Origin: an uncultured Campylobacterales bacterium | Lineage (GTDB): Bacteria; Campylobacterota; Campylobacteria; Campylobacterales; Arcobacteraceae | Reading direction: 5' to 3' | DNA length: 64,000 nucleotides | NCBI GenBank assembly: GCA_947503785.1 | Contig: CANNFB010000016.1 | Coordinates: 1-64,000, forward strand | Shown: positions 1 through 9,217 of the stretch, one piece after another | How the letters are laid out: each line of letters opens with the position of its first letter | Numbering within the stretch: the first letter of the stretch is position 1 | Translations under genes and position numbers: made by a program | Notes under the pieces: model-generated | What the model saw: only the letters and a program-made list of their open reading frames with translations | The model's database searches: none | What the model was told of the DNA's origin: nothing

Positions 1-74
1 GTACAAATACAATTAAGATATTAACTCCAGCAGAGATTGAGTATTATTTAAATTTTAAAGAAAAAAAGAAGTAG
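1..74 (+). CDS. C-terminal end of an unidentified protein (partial)
   Basis: The third forward frame is open from the window edge to a TAG at 72-74 and encodes about 23 residues ending in a lysine-rich tail (ILTPAEIEYYLNFKEKKK). Most of the gene lies outside the window, so I cannot name it. The open frame ends inside the terminator hairpin at 61-90, the layout expected for the 3' end of a real gene convergent with the tolC-like gene. It could still be a chance short open frame. Confidence 0.5.
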   Translation, partial: TNTIKILTPAEIEYYLNFKEKKK

Positions 75-90
75 TTTCACTTCTTTTTTT
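61..90. terminator. Bidirectional intrinsic terminator
   Basis: A 12-bp stem (AAAAAAAGAAGT at 61-72, ACTTCTTTTTTT at 79-90) closes a 6-base loop. It has A-rich and T-rich flanks, so it can stop transcription in both directions. It separates the partial forward gene from the leftward outer membrane gene. Confidence 0.8.
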
Positions 91-96
91 CACTAA

Positions 97-1290
97 CTAA
101 TGTAGTTTTGCATAAACACTTAGAAGTTCTATTTGCTTATCTATTTCAAAAACTTTTAAATCTAAGACTTTGATTTTTTGTGAGTTTTGTAAAGTGTCTA
201 AGTCACTTTGTGTTTTTAATTGAGCTTCTTTTTCTTCATAAATAATACTTAGAATAGAATCATAAACTGCTAAATCTTCTTTTGTTATATTAATTCTATC
301 TTCAATCATATTTATCTTTTCTAACTTAGATTTGAAGAATGTTTTTTCGTCAGTGATTTTGTTTTTTAAATCAAGTTTTGATTTTAAGTAATCTAGTTTT
401 TTACTTTCAATATCATTAAATGTTCGAGTATCAAAAGGCACATTAACTGTTACTCCATAGTTTTCAGTGTTTTCTTTATCTAAACCAGCTTTGCCATCAG
501 TAAAATGATTTTTTGTGTAAGTATAAAATGCATTTACACTAGGCAAGTATTTAGCTGTTGTAATATCTGCGAAATTGTCTTTTCTAACAATATCAGCTTC
601 TGCTTTTTTAATCTCTATATTATTTTCCATATACTCTTTTTCATTAAATAGTTTTAATGTAGGAAGAGAAAAGTTTGTATAATCTTTTGAGGAAATATTA
701 TGAAAATTATTGATTAATTCTTGTCTTTGATATTTTAAATCAATTAAGCTATGTTTTGAAGAATTAAGTGCTAAAAGTGCATTATCTAAAAAGGAACTAT
801 CTAAAAAACCATTTAGTACTTGTTCTTTTTTTCTATTAACATCAATCTTTGCATTTAGTACAGATAGTTCTGCTTTTTGCATATTTAAATCAGTTTTCTT
901 TATTAGAAAAAGATAATTTGTTGCTGTTTGTATTAAGTTTTTTCTTTGTTGAGAAATTTCTAAACTAGAATAGTTATAGGTAGAGTCTGCATATTTAATT
1001 GCCTTATAAATTCCACCACTTTGGAAAATAGGTTGGTTTATAGAAATTACTGATTTTTCATTTTTATACTCTTCTCCTAAATTTTTTGTATATTGATAAG
1101 TGATTGGATTAATCCAGTCTTTTTTTAATTTAGCGCTATCTTCATTAGCTTTCTTTTGTGTTAAATCAAAACTTCTTTGTCTTGTATCTGATAAGATATC
1201 TTCTTTTAGAGCAAATTCATTTGCAAATAAATTTAATGATATCAAAGAACATAAAAGTACTTTGATATTATTTGATTTTTGAAAGTGCAT
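97..1290 (-). CDS. TolC family outer membrane efflux protein
   Basis: Outer membrane factor of the TolC family, expected to form a trimeric beta-barrel and periplasmic helical tunnel for efflux pumps or type I secretion. An N-terminal signal peptide ends near residues 20-25 (SLISLNLFANEFA). The remainder is long amphipathic helices with K/E/L/N-rich coiled-coil character interrupted by two strand-rich segments, and the 397-residue length is typical. No inner membrane pump or adaptor gene is adjacent. The start ATG lies inside the end of argD (23-base overlap), so the two genes are probably co-transcribed by proximity rather than function. The specific pump partner is unknown. Confidence 0.85.
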   Translation of the reverse strand: MHFQKSNNIKVLLCSLISLNLFANEFALKEDILSDTRQRSFDLTQKKANEDSAKLKKDWINPITYQYTKNLGEEYKNEKSVISINQPIFQSGGIYKAIKYADSTYNYSSLEISQQRKNLIQTATNYLFLIKKTDLNMQKAELSVLNAKIDVNRKKEQVLNGFLDSSFLDNALLALNSSKHSLIDLKYQRQELINNFHNISSKDYTNFSLPTLKLFNEKEYMENNIEIKKAEADIVRKDNFADITTAKYLPSVNAFYTYTKNHFTDGKAGLDKENTENYGVTVNVPFDTRTFNDIESKKLDYLKSKLDLKNKITDEKTFFKSKLEKINMIEDRINITKEDLAVYDSILSIIYEEKEAQLKTQSDLDTLQNSQKIKVLDLKVFEIDKQIELLSVYAKLH

Positions 1291-2452
1291 TTTCTAACCT
1301 TTTAAATCCTTCATTTATCTCTTCTTTTGAGATAGTTAAAGGCGGTAGCAATCTTAAGGTGTGTTTTCCAGCTTTAAGTACAAGTACTCCACAATTAAAA
1401 GCTTCTTTTACAATTGCAGTTAAAGTATCTGCATCTATTACTCTAAGTCCTCTCATTAATCCAAGCCCAACTGTTTTTGTAAATAATTCTTTATGATTTT
1501 CATAAACTTCATTTATCTTACTTTGGAAGTGAATAATAGTTTCATCTAGCGCCCCAGAGTTTTTAGTCTCTTCTAAAATATCTAACACTTCTAATGCAGC
1601 ACTTGTACTTAAATAGTTTCCACCAAATGTAGAACCATGATCGCCTGCTGTTAAAATATCTTTATGCGTAGTTAAAACTGCACCAATTGGAACACCTCCA
1701 CCTAAACCCTTAGCCATAGTAATAATATCAGGAGTGATTTCATATAAATTTGAAGCTAAGAACTCGCCCGTTCTAAATGATCCTGTTTGCACTTCATCAA
1801 CGATTAGTAATATTTTCTTTTCTTTTAAAAATTTAGCTAATTCTTGAACCTTGTCTTTATCTAAAGGTTGAACTCCACCTTCTCCTTGAACTAATTCAAT
1901 CATAACAGCAACAGTTTCTTCATCTATTGAAGTATAAATATCATCAATTGTATGGTTATAAGAGAAACCATCTGGATAAGGAGCAAAGTTTGGAGTATGC
2001 ATAGCTTTTTGTCCAGTTGCTTTTACCGTTGTTATTGTTCTTCCATGAAAAGAATGAGTTAAAGTAATAACTTTATATCTTTTACTATCAAATTGTGTTT
2101 TGCCATATTTTCTAGCAATTTTAATCGCACCTTCATTTGCTTCTGCACCTGAATTTGAAAAGAATATTCCTACATCCATATTCGATAATTCTGCAACCTT
2201 TTTTGCAAGCATTGCCTGTGGTTCAATTGCATAAAGATTTGAAATATGAGTAATATTACTTACTTGCTTATAAATAGCATCTGCTACTCTTTTATTTCCA
2301 TGACCTACTGAAACTACGCCAATACCAGATGTAAAATCAATATAATCATTTTCTTTATCATCAAATAAAGTTGCATTTATTCCTTTTTTAAAATTTACAT
2401 AATTTCTTGCATAAGTTTGTAGTACGTACTGTTTATCTATTTGTTCAATCAT
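1268..2452 (-). CDS. argD: Acetylornithine aminotransferase
   Basis: Class III PLP-dependent aminotransferase that converts N-acetylglutamate semialdehyde and glutamate to N-acetylornithine in cytoplasmic arginine synthesis; family members can also act on succinyldiaminopimelate. Visible signatures are SNSGAEANEGAIK near residues 99-111, the PLP-contacting VDEVQTG at 218-224, and the Schiff-base lysine K248 in TMAKGLGGGVPIGAV. The 394-residue length is standard. Other arginine genes are absent nearby. Its 3' end overlaps the tolC-like gene by 23 bases. The substrate choice between acetylornithine and a related amine is inferred from overall similarity. Confidence 0.9.
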   Translation of the reverse strand: MIEQIDKQYVLQTYARNYVNFKKGINATLFDDKENDYIDFTSGIGVVSVGHGNKRVADAIYKQVSNITHISNLYAIEPQAMLAKKVAELSNMDVGIFFSNSGAEANEGAIKIARKYGKTQFDSKRYKVITLTHSFHGRTITTVKATGQKAMHTPNFAPYPDGFSYNHTIDDIYTSIDEETVAVMIELVQGEGGVQPLDKDKVQELAKFLKEKKILLIVDEVQTGSFRTGEFLASNLYEITPDIITMAKGLGGGVPIGAVLTTHKDILTAGDHGSTFGGNYLSTSAALEVLDILEETKNSGALDETIIHFQSKINEVYENHKELFTKTVGLGLMRGLRVIDADTLTAIVKEAFNCGVLVLKAGKHTLRLLPPLTISKEEINEGFKRLENALSKIK

Positions 2453-2530
2453 TTTATTCCCTGTATTTTATATACTTTTTCTAATTATAAAAGGATTATA
2501 GCTAAAATATTTAAACGATTTATTAATACA

Positions 2531-4876
2531 TTAATTATTAATTGCTTTGCTTATATATCTATTTAAATCCATTAATCCATAATTTAAACTATCTTGTTTT
2601 TTAAATTCATTATTAAACCAATCAAAACTATTCCAAAAGTTTGGATTAGCTCTATTTACAACAAATTTTAGAATTTTCCTTTTGTTTACATTATTGTGTT
2701 TATAGTTTTTTAAAAGATTAAAAAACTCATTTAAATCATCTTGATTAACTTCTACATAAACATTTGGGTATGAACCTACAAATCCCTCTATATAATTAAC
2801 TGTATCTTTAGTGCTATCAAGTCTTGAACTTTCAGAAAAAAGTAAAGCTACATTTTCATGCCATCTATTAATAACCATAGAATAAACCAAATCTTTTTTA
2901 TTATTCATTTTAATTTTAATATGTGCAAGATTTGATTTTGAATCAGTAAACGTTTTAATTATCTGTGAACTATTTGGAAGTGTTAAGGATTTAAGTGTTT
3001 GTTCAATTTCTTTTTTTGTATTATATTTTTCTTTTATGCTTGAATCTATAAAGTCTTTTCTTATAAAATTAATAGAATCTTCTTTTATGTTTAGATATGC
3101 AAAAGCTTTTTGAATAAACTCTTCTTTAAAATTATTTGTTTGATAATTAATTTGACTATTAATCTCTGATGGAACATAATTAGCTAGTTGTGTAGCTAAC
3201 CATCCTTGATACCAAGAATTAAAATAATCTTTTCTTGATTGCTTTGGTAAATATTCTAAAAAATTACTTTCTCCTTCTATTCTTAATCTATCCATGTGCA
3301 TTCGAACTAATAATTGGTGTGGTGTATTCCCAAATATATCAAAACCTGCAACTAATGAATAATAAATACGTTCAAGTAATGGATAGTCAATTACCCATAA
3401 AGTTTTAGGAATATTTCCTAAAGCTCCTTTATGAACTGATGCTGAATCAAAATGCCTATATATTGTTAGAATAGAATCACTTTTAGTATTTTTATTATTA
3501 CCTTTCCATATTGAGTTAAAATCTAGACCTTCAGGATAGTATTGTTTGTATATTTTAGACTTACTAATTTGATATTTTTTTGCTAACTCATAATTATCTA
3601 ATATTGAAGCAGTTTTTAAAATACTTGGATTATCCCCATATTGGTTTGGAATAAATAAGTTATTCATATTATCATGTAAAAAAAACTTATCATGTAAAGA
3701 TAAATCATATTCAGGATCCATAAACATAACCCAAAAGTGGTCTTGGATTACATTTAATGCTATTTGACCTTTACAAACTGGTCCTCTAATAAATGTCATA
3801 ATAATATAGTGAATATCATCAAGCATAAATTGATATCTACTCTTTGCTGGTATTTGCTCAAAAACTTTTAATCCATTTGCTGCAATCGTTTTATTATATG
3901 ATGCTAAATAGGGTTTAATTTCCCATTTTGGTTTTATAAATAGTTCCTGAAATCTAAGTAGTTTCTTATTATTTAGTTTATAAACCATATGTGTCTTATG
4001 TACAATAGTTGATTCAATTTTTCTAAATCTATAAAAAAAATCTTCTTTAATTTCATCATATGGAAATTTTGTAGCAATAATTTCTACTTCTTTTCCACTT
4101 GGTGTTTTTGATCTAATTAACTCATAAAAGTTCTCACTTTTATCATCAAAAGATATGTGAGCTAAAAAAAGATGTTCATAAATATATCTAGCGCTAACTT
4201 TATATTTAATACTTTTATTGTTTAAAAACTTTTCAAACTTATTTATTTGGGCTTGTTCTTTATTTGGAATAATATTTCTTAGAGTGTCATCTTTTGCTCC
4301 ATCTTTTAACCAAGTCATTAATAAATTGTATTCTTTTTTCTCTAAAGCTGGAAAGCCGTAAGGCATTCCTTTATGTGGGTTCTCATCAAAAAAATCACTC
4401 AATTCTTCCTTGTTTTTAGAACAAGATAATTCATCCGTTTCAGGAGAGTAATCACCTATATTTAAGGGGTTTTTGTCTTTTTGAAAAAGATATTGCATCA
4501 TAATGGATTCTTTTGAATTATCTAAAGAATTTACAAGAGTATCAGTAACAGAGAAAAAACCTTTTTCTCTCCATTGTTTTTCATTTACAGCATCTGTAAA
4601 TAATCTTGTAGGATTTGCGGCACTTAATCTATTTGCATAAATATCTTCTTTTGAAGCACCTCTTTGCAAGCCTTCAAAAGAAGATAGTTTTAATTGACAA
4701 GGTGAGTTATAGCACGAATGGCAAGATACGCATCTATTATCTAAAATAGGTTTAATATCATTTGTAAAAGAAATATCTTTTTTAATTGATTCGAATTTTA
4801 CCGGTTCTAGGGGTTTTATTGAACAAGCTGTAAATAAAAATGTAATAAGGCATAGTATGAGTATTTGTAATTTCAT
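2531..4876 (-). CDS. Fatty acid cis/trans isomerase, heme-c containing (CTI)
   Basis: Periplasmic cytochrome-c-type enzyme that converts cis unsaturated acyl chains of membrane phospholipids to the trans isomers, a rapid rigidifying response to solvents, heat or salt. The 781-residue protein has an N-terminal hydrophobic segment with a possible lipobox (TAC, C18), then a heme motif C49-V-S-C52-H53 within the Cys-rich stretch typical of CTI, followed by the long conserved CTI body with many WH and YEH/YDL segments. Known CTIs such as that of Pseudomonas are periplasmic; a lipoprotein anchor here is my inference. The gene stands alone, facing away from pyrB. It lacks an obvious dedicated terminator. 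Confidence 0.88.
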   Translation of the reverse strand: MKLQILILCLITFLFTACSIKPLEPVKFESIKKDISFTNDIKPILDNRCVSCHSCYNSPCQLKLSSFEGLQRGASKEDIYANRLSAANPTRLFTDAVNEKQWREKGFFSVTDTLVNSLDNSKESIMMQYLFQKDKNPLNIGDYSPETDELSCSKNKEELSDFFDENPHKGMPYGFPALEKKEYNLLMTWLKDGAKDDTLRNIIPNKEQAQINKFEKFLNNKSIKYKVSARYIYEHLFLAHISFDDKSENFYELIRSKTPSGKEVEIIATKFPYDEIKEDFFYRFRKIESTIVHKTHMVYKLNNKKLLRFQELFIKPKWEIKPYLASYNKTIAANGLKVFEQIPAKSRYQFMLDDIHYIIMTFIRGPVCKGQIALNVIQDHFWVMFMDPEYDLSLHDKFFLHDNMNNLFIPNQYGDNPSILKTASILDNYELAKKYQISKSKIYKQYYPEGLDFNSIWKGNNKNTKSDSILTIYRHFDSASVHKGALGNIPKTLWVIDYPLLERIYYSLVAGFDIFGNTPHQLLVRMHMDRLRIEGESNFLEYLPKQSRKDYFNSWYQGWLATQLANYVPSEINSQINYQTNNFKEEFIQKAFAYLNIKEDSINFIRKDFIDSSIKEKYNTKKEIEQTLKSLTLPNSSQIIKTFTDSKSNLAHIKIKMNNKKDLVYSMVINRWHENVALLFSESSRLDSTKDTVNYIEGFVGSYPNVYVEVNQDDLNEFFNLLKNYKHNNVNKRKILKFVVNRANPNFWNSFDWFNNEFKKQDSLNYGLMDLNRYISKAINN

Positions 4877-4973
4877 TAAAATATTTCCTAAAAAAAAGTT
4901 TCTTATTATACATAAAACTTCTAATTTTTAAAGAGCTTTTTGCTAAAATCAAAAGTAAAATAAAAGGAAATAA

Positions 4974-5852
4974 ATGCAGCACTTAATTAGAACTTCAGAT
5001 TTTTCAAAAGAAGAGATTTTATCACTTTTTGATGATGCAAGAGATTTTTTAAAATCTGAGCCAAATGATGTTTTAAAAGGTAAAATAATAGTAACTTTAT
5101 TTTTTGAAAACTCTACGCGAACTAGAAGTTCATTTGAAATCGCAGCTAAAAGATTAGGTGCAGAGGTTGTATCTTTAGATGTAGGCTCATCTTCAACTTC
5201 TAAGGGTGAAACTATATATGATACAGTTGCAAATATAAATGCAATGAAACCTGATGCAATTATTATTAGACACTCAGAGTGTGGTTTACCTGAAACTTTA
5301 GTTGGTTATGTTGATTGTCCAATTTTAAATGCAGGAGATGGGAGACACTCTCATCCAACTCAAGCACTTTTAGATTTATTTACAATTTATGAGTATTATG
5401 ATGGTAAAACAGATGGTAAAAAAATTGGTATTGTAGGTGATGTTAGAAATTCTAGAGTTGCAGGATCTAACAGAAGACTACTTCCTCGATTTGGAATTGA
5501 AGTAAATTTAATTGCTCCTGATTGTTTTAAATATGAAAGTGATGATTTTAAACAATTTAGTACAATTTCAGAAGTAATTGATGACTTAGATATTGTAATG
5601 AGTTTAAGAAGTCAACTTGAAAGACATAACTTAACTTATTTTCAATCATTAAATGAATACGCAAAAGATTTTTGTATAACAACAGAATTAATGGCTGATA
5701 AAGATATTTTACTTTTACATCCAGGACCAGTGAATAGAAATATTGATATTACAGATGAAATGCTAAAAGACCCAAGATGTAAAGTTTTAGAGCAAGTTAC
5801 AAATGGAGTTGCAATAAGAGCAGCTGTGTTAAAAAAACTTATATTAGCTTAG
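4974..5852 (+). CDS. pyrB: Aspartate carbamoyltransferase catalytic subunit
   Basis: Catalyses the committed step of pyrimidine synthesis, carbamoyl phosphate plus aspartate to carbamoylaspartate. Carbamoyl-phosphate-binding S-T-R-T-R is at residues 47-51 (FENSTRTRSSFE). Conserved RHSECGLPE around 99-107, HPTQALLD from 127 and HPGPVNR near 250 complete the family pattern. The 292-residue length fits a catalytic chain, and no pyrI regulatory gene is next to it. It begins the rightward pyrB-pabB-pabC operon; the pabB start lies one base after the pyrB stop, implying translational coupling. Confidence 0.95.
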   Translation: MQHLIRTSDFSKEEILSLFDDARDFLKSEPNDVLKGKIIVTLFFENSTRTRSSFEIAAKRLGAEVVSLDVGSSSTSKGETIYDTVANINAMKPDAIIIRHSECGLPETLVGYVDCPILNAGDGRHSHPTQALLDLFTIYEYYDGKTDGKKIGIVGDVRNSRVAGSNRRLLPRFGIEVNLIAPDCFKYESDDFKQFSTISEVIDDLDIVMSLRSQLERHNLTYFQSLNEYAKDFCITTELMADKDILLLHPGPVNRNIDITDEMLKDPRCKVLEQVTNGVAIRAAVLKKLILA

Positions 5853-5853
5853 T

Positions 5854-6816
5854 TTGAACAAAGAAGTAATAAAAGATAAATTAAATAAATTAGGTTCACA
5901 AAAAGAACCTTTTTTGTTTATACTTTCGTATAATTTGGAAAATTTTTATATTGAAAAACTATCACAACTTCCACAAGATGTAAAATATAAACTAAACTCA
6001 AAACATGCTTCTAAAATTAAACATAAAACTACACTTTTAAAAGAGCCAATTTCTTTTGTAGAATACAAAAAAAAGTTTGATTTTCTTCAAGAACAAATTA
6101 AAATGGGAAATTCATATCTTTTAAATCTAACAGCAAAAACAAAAATAAAAACGCAATATTCCTTAGATGAAATCTATGATAAAGTTCACTCGAAATTTAA
6201 ATTAAGATTTAGAAAAGATGACTTTAACTTTGTATGTTTTTCTCCTGAACGTTTTATTGAAATAAAGAAAAACAAAATATATACACATCCTATGAAAGGA
6301 ACTATTGACGCTTCAATCCCAAATGCACAAGCTAAAATTTTAGGTGATATAAAAGAGATGGCTGAGCATACTATGGTTGTGGATTTACTTAGAAATGATC
6401 TATCAATTGTTGCTTCAAAAGTACGTGTTGATAAGTTTAGATATATTGATAAAATAAATGCAGGTGATAAAAAACTACTTCAAATTAGCTCAAAGATATC
6501 TGGACAGTTAGAAGATAATTGGTATGAAAATATTGGGGATATTCTCACATCCTTACTTCCAGCAGGTTCAATTACAGGAACTCCAAAGAAAAAAACTATT
6601 GAATTGTTAAAAAATACAGAAGATTATAATAGAGGTTTTTATACAGGTGTGTTTGGTGTATATGATGGAAAATCATTGGACTCTTCTGTTATGATTAGAT
6701 TTATTGAAGAAAAAGATAAACAACTCTTTTATAAAAGTGGTGGTGGAATTACTTGTGATTCAAAAGTCGAATTAGAGTATGAAGAATTACAAGATAAAAT
6801 ATATCTTCCTTTTTAA
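5854..6816 (+). CDS. pabB: Aminodeoxychorismate synthase component I, short form
   Basis: Converts chorismate and ammonia to 4-amino-4-deoxychorismate for folate synthesis. The chorismate-binding core is clear: P-M-K-G-T with K148 matches the PIKGT signature that distinguishes PabB from TrpE, and AGSITGTPKKKT spans about 237-248. At 320 residues it is much shorter than classical PabB of about 450, so most of the N-terminal tryptophan-binding-like domain is missing. I see no PabA glutaminase nearby. Translation starts at TTG, one base after pyrB ends. The adjacent PabC-like gene supports the pathway assignment. Confidence 0.88.
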   Translation: MNKEVIKDKLNKLGSQKEPFLFILSYNLENFYIEKLSQLPQDVKYKLNSKHASKIKHKTTLLKEPISFVEYKKKFDFLQEQIKMGNSYLLNLTAKTKIKTQYSLDEIYDKVHSKFKLRFRKDDFNFVCFSPERFIEIKKNKIYTHPMKGTIDASIPNAQAKILGDIKEMAEHTMVVDLLRNDLSIVASKVRVDKFRYIDKINAGDKKLLQISSKISGQLEDNWYENIGDILTSLLPAGSITGTPKKKTIELLKNTEDYNRGFYTGVFGVYDGKSLDSSVMIRFIEEKDKQLFYKSGGGITCDSKVELEYEELQDKIYLPF

Positions 6817-6839
6817 AAAGAAAAAAAATAAAGAGAATT

Positions 6840-7412
6840 ATGGTAAAAGAAACTTATTTTGAAACAATAAAATGTGATGATTATGAAGTCCTAAACTTGT
6901 CATACCACTGTAAAAGAATTGCAAATACAATAGCTTTAAATATTAATCTGCAAGATTATATTTACCCACCTTCACATAAACTTTTAAAATGTAAAGTTAT
7001 TTATAATGATGAGGGTATTTTAAACGTAGAGTATAGTGAATATAAAAAAAGAGAAATAAAAACTTTTAAAATAGTTTTTGATGATAAAATTGAATATTCT
7101 AAAAAAACTACAAATAGAGATAAGTTAGATTTACTTTATAAAAAAAGAGATAATTGTGATGAAATCATAATCATAAAAAATGATATTGTTCATGATACTA
7201 GTATTGCAAATATAGCAATTTTATATAAAGGTACTTGGATTACCTCAAAATCTTATCTTTTAGAAGGTACTACAAGAGCTAGACATCTAAATGATAATTT
7301 ATTAATAGAAAATGATATTACCTTAGATATGTTAAAAAATGCCCAAAAAATTGCACTTATGAATGCAATGATAGATTTTGATGTTTTAAGTGATTACTCT
7401 TTATGTTTATAA
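6840..7412 (+). CDS. pabC: Aminodeoxychorismate lyase-like class IV aminotransferase
   Basis: Probably releases pyruvate from aminodeoxychorismate to give 4-aminobenzoate. It belongs to PLP fold type IV, as judged by the T-S-I-A-N-I segment and the later L-L-E-G-T-T-R motif, which correspond to the conserved cofactor and phosphate-binding elements; a candidate Schiff-base lysine lies in the NRDKLDLLYKKRD region. At 190 residues it is shorter than most PabC proteins (about 270). It sits 23 bases after pabB with an AAAGAG-like ribosome site. It converges with the LapG-like gene, the two overlapping by 19 bases at their 3' ends. The function rests partly on context. Confidence 0.75.
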   Translation: MVKETYFETIKCDDYEVLNLSYHCKRIANTIALNINLQDYIYPPSHKLLKCKVIYNDEGILNVEYSEYKKREIKTFKIVFDDKIEYSKKTTNRDKLDLLYKKRDNCDEIIIIKNDIVHDTSIANIAILYKGTWITSKSYLLEGTTRARHLNDNLLIENDITLDMLKNAQKIALMNAMIDFDVLSDYSLCL

Positions 7413-8041
7413 ACTCTTTTTAATAACTTATTCCATTTATCTTCTTTTCCCCAATTTACATTAACTTTTTTAGTAAATCTTTCATTTGTAAATTTATATG
7501 AATCAATTTCATTAAATGCAAACTTTGGAATAAGTTTTTTTCTTTTAGTTAATGGAATTACTCTAAAGCTCAAGTTATCAAGTACAAGAGGAGTTGCATT
7601 TTTATTTTCAAGATATAGCAAAACCATATGACCTGTATTTGAGCCTTTTACTTTTACAACTCCAAAATATAACTTCTCTTTTGGTATATCTAACTCTAAA
7701 AGAGTAAAGTATTTTGAAATAGCATAATCTTCACAATCCCCATGACCTTGTAATAAAAACTCTTTTGGAGTTGCCCAATGGTCAATTGACGATTTTGAAT
7801 CAATATCATGTTTTGAAAATATTTTATTCATAAACGAATTTACATGTGAAAGTTTTCTTATTAATTCATAGTCTTTAACTTTCTCTTTTAGTGTTTGATA
7901 CTTTCCTAATCTATTTTCTATAAATTTCTTTTTATCTGAATTATTTATATATTCTAAATCTTTTTTATTTAGTTCAAATTCATAGGCAAAACTATTTGTA
8001 ATGATAAAGCTTATAAAAATAAGCGCAATTATTTGTTTCAT
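7394..8041 (-). CDS. Transglutaminase-like cysteine protease, LapG/BTLCP family
   Basis: Secreted bacterial transglutaminase-like cysteine proteinase. A signal peptide covers about residues 1-19 (ending NSFA), and a catalytic triad can be read: C103 in GHGDCEDYA, H138 in TGHMVLL and D155 in PLVLDNLS. In Pseudomonas and Legionella, LapG cleaves large adhesins from the cell surface under control of the c-di-GMP receptor LapD. No LapD-like or RTX adhesin gene is in this window; the only GGDEF protein is far away at 34661-35659. The substrate is therefore unknown. The final 19 bases overlap the end of pabC on the opposite strand. Confidence 0.85.
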   Translation of the reverse strand: MKQIIALIFISFIITNSFAYEFELNKKDLEYINNSDKKKFIENRLGKYQTLKEKVKDYELIRKLSHVNSFMNKIFSKHDIDSKSSIDHWATPKEFLLQGHGDCEDYAISKYFTLLELDIPKEKLYFGVVKVKGSNTGHMVLLYLENKNATPLVLDNLSFRVIPLTKRKKLIPKFAFNEIDSYKFTNERFTKKVNVNWGKEDKWNKLLKRVYKHKE

Positions 8042-8083
8042 AAGTTATAATAGCACTAAAATTTAAAAATGGAAATTAAATAA

Positions 8084-8518
8084 ATGATTACAGATATTAT
8101 AGAGAATGAAGAATATAAAAATTTAGTGTGTAAGCAAGTAAAAGAAACTATCGAATACTTATTAGATAATAATCAAGAGTTTTCAATTACAGCAAATATT
8201 GAAGGAATGGTTTTTAATCCAGAACTTCCAAAACCTATCAAAGATCAGTTAGCAAAGTTTTCACTGTTTATTTTAAGTAACTATACTTATACAACTGTTG
8301 AAATAAATGATAACTTCTTAACATTTGAAGCAGGATATGGAAGTGAAAACTTTGGTTCTGTTGCAAAAGTTCCATTGCATTGTGTTTTTCAAATAGTTGT
8401 AGAAGAATCAATTTTATATATTAATTCAGTTGCAACTGTTGATAAGTTTAATAAAAATAAAGAACAAAACTCTATGAATGTATTTAAAAACAATCCTAAT
8501 AATAAAAAATTTAATTAG
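8084..8518 (+). CDS. SspB-like (stringent starvation protein B fold) hypothetical protein
   Basis: A 144-residue cytoplasmic protein without signal or membrane segment. The central region, with FEAGYGSENFGSVAKVPLHC leading into a hydrophobic strand, resembles the beta core of SspB, the adaptor that delivers ssrA-tagged and other proteins to ClpXP. The tail is Asn/Lys-rich and disordered looking, as SspB tails are. I infer only the fold; the C-terminal ClpX-binding motif of E. coli SspB is not obvious. It lies 12 bases upstream of azlC and may share its transcript. Confidence 0.45.
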   Translation: MITDIIENEEYKNLVCKQVKETIEYLLDNNQEFSITANIEGMVFNPELPKPIKDQLAKFSLFILSNYTYTTVEINDNFLTFEAGYGSENFGSVAKVPLHCVFQIVVEESILYINSVATVDKFNKNKEQNSMNVFKNNPNNKKFN

Positions 8519-8530
8519 TAATTTAGTAGT

Positions 8531-9217
8531 TTGAAATACAAAAATGAAATAAAAAAGGCATTTGAAGTATCTATTCCTGTAATGATGGGATATGGTGTTT
8601 TAGGTTTTGCCTTTGGTTTATTGTTAGTATCTTTTGAATATTCATGGTATTTAGCTCCTATTATGTCTTTGTTTATCTACGCAGGAGCTCTACAGTTTGT
8701 AGCTATTAATTTCTTTAATGCAAAAGCAGGTTTTGTAGATATTGCAATTGCAACTTGGTTTATAAATATTAGACAATCTTTTTATGGTTTATCCTTATTA
8801 AAGAGATTTAAAAAAACAGGAAAATTAAAACCTTATTTAATTTTTGGTTTAACAGATGAGACTTATGCATTACTTACTACTATAAAAGATGATGAGCAAT
8901 TAAAAAAAAGGTGGTATTACTTCTTTTTAACAGCTTTTAATCAATCTTATTGGTTTATAGGTTCAACTCTTGGTGCAATTGTAGGTTCTAATATAAAATT
9001 TAATACAGCAGGCTTAGAGTTTTCGCTAACTGCTTTATTTGTGGTTTTGTGCATTGAACAATATAAAAATTTACAAAATATAGTTCCTTTTATAATTGGT
9101 GCAACAGCCTCTTTAATAGCACTGTTTACAGTTCCAAGTGATAAGATGCTAATTGTTTCTATACTTTTAGCATTAATTTTAATGTTTACATTTAGAAAAA
9201 GAGTTGAAAATGAGTAA
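8531..9217 (+). CDS. azlC: AzlC family branched-chain amino acid exporter subunit
   Basis: Inner membrane large subunit of the AzlCD pair, which exports branched-chain amino acids or analogues. The 228-residue protein has about seven hydrophobic segments and the family pattern of GYGVLGFAFGLLL near the N-terminus, followed by YAGALQFVAINFF and NIRQSFYGLSL. The start is a TTG, as no ATG lies near the expected N-terminus. It overlaps azlD by 8 bases, indicating translational coupling. Substrate is inferred from family membership. Confidence 0.88.
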   Translation: MKYKNEIKKAFEVSIPVMMGYGVLGFAFGLLLVSFEYSWYLAPIMSLFIYAGALQFVAINFFNAKAGFVDIAIATWFINIRQSFYGLSLLKRFKKTGKLKPYLIFGLTDETYALLTTIKDDEQLKKRWYYFFLTAFNQSYWFIGSTLGAIVGSNIKFNTAGLEFSLTALFVVLCIEQYKNLQNIVPFIIGATASLIALFTVPSDKMLIVSILLALILMFTFRKRVENE

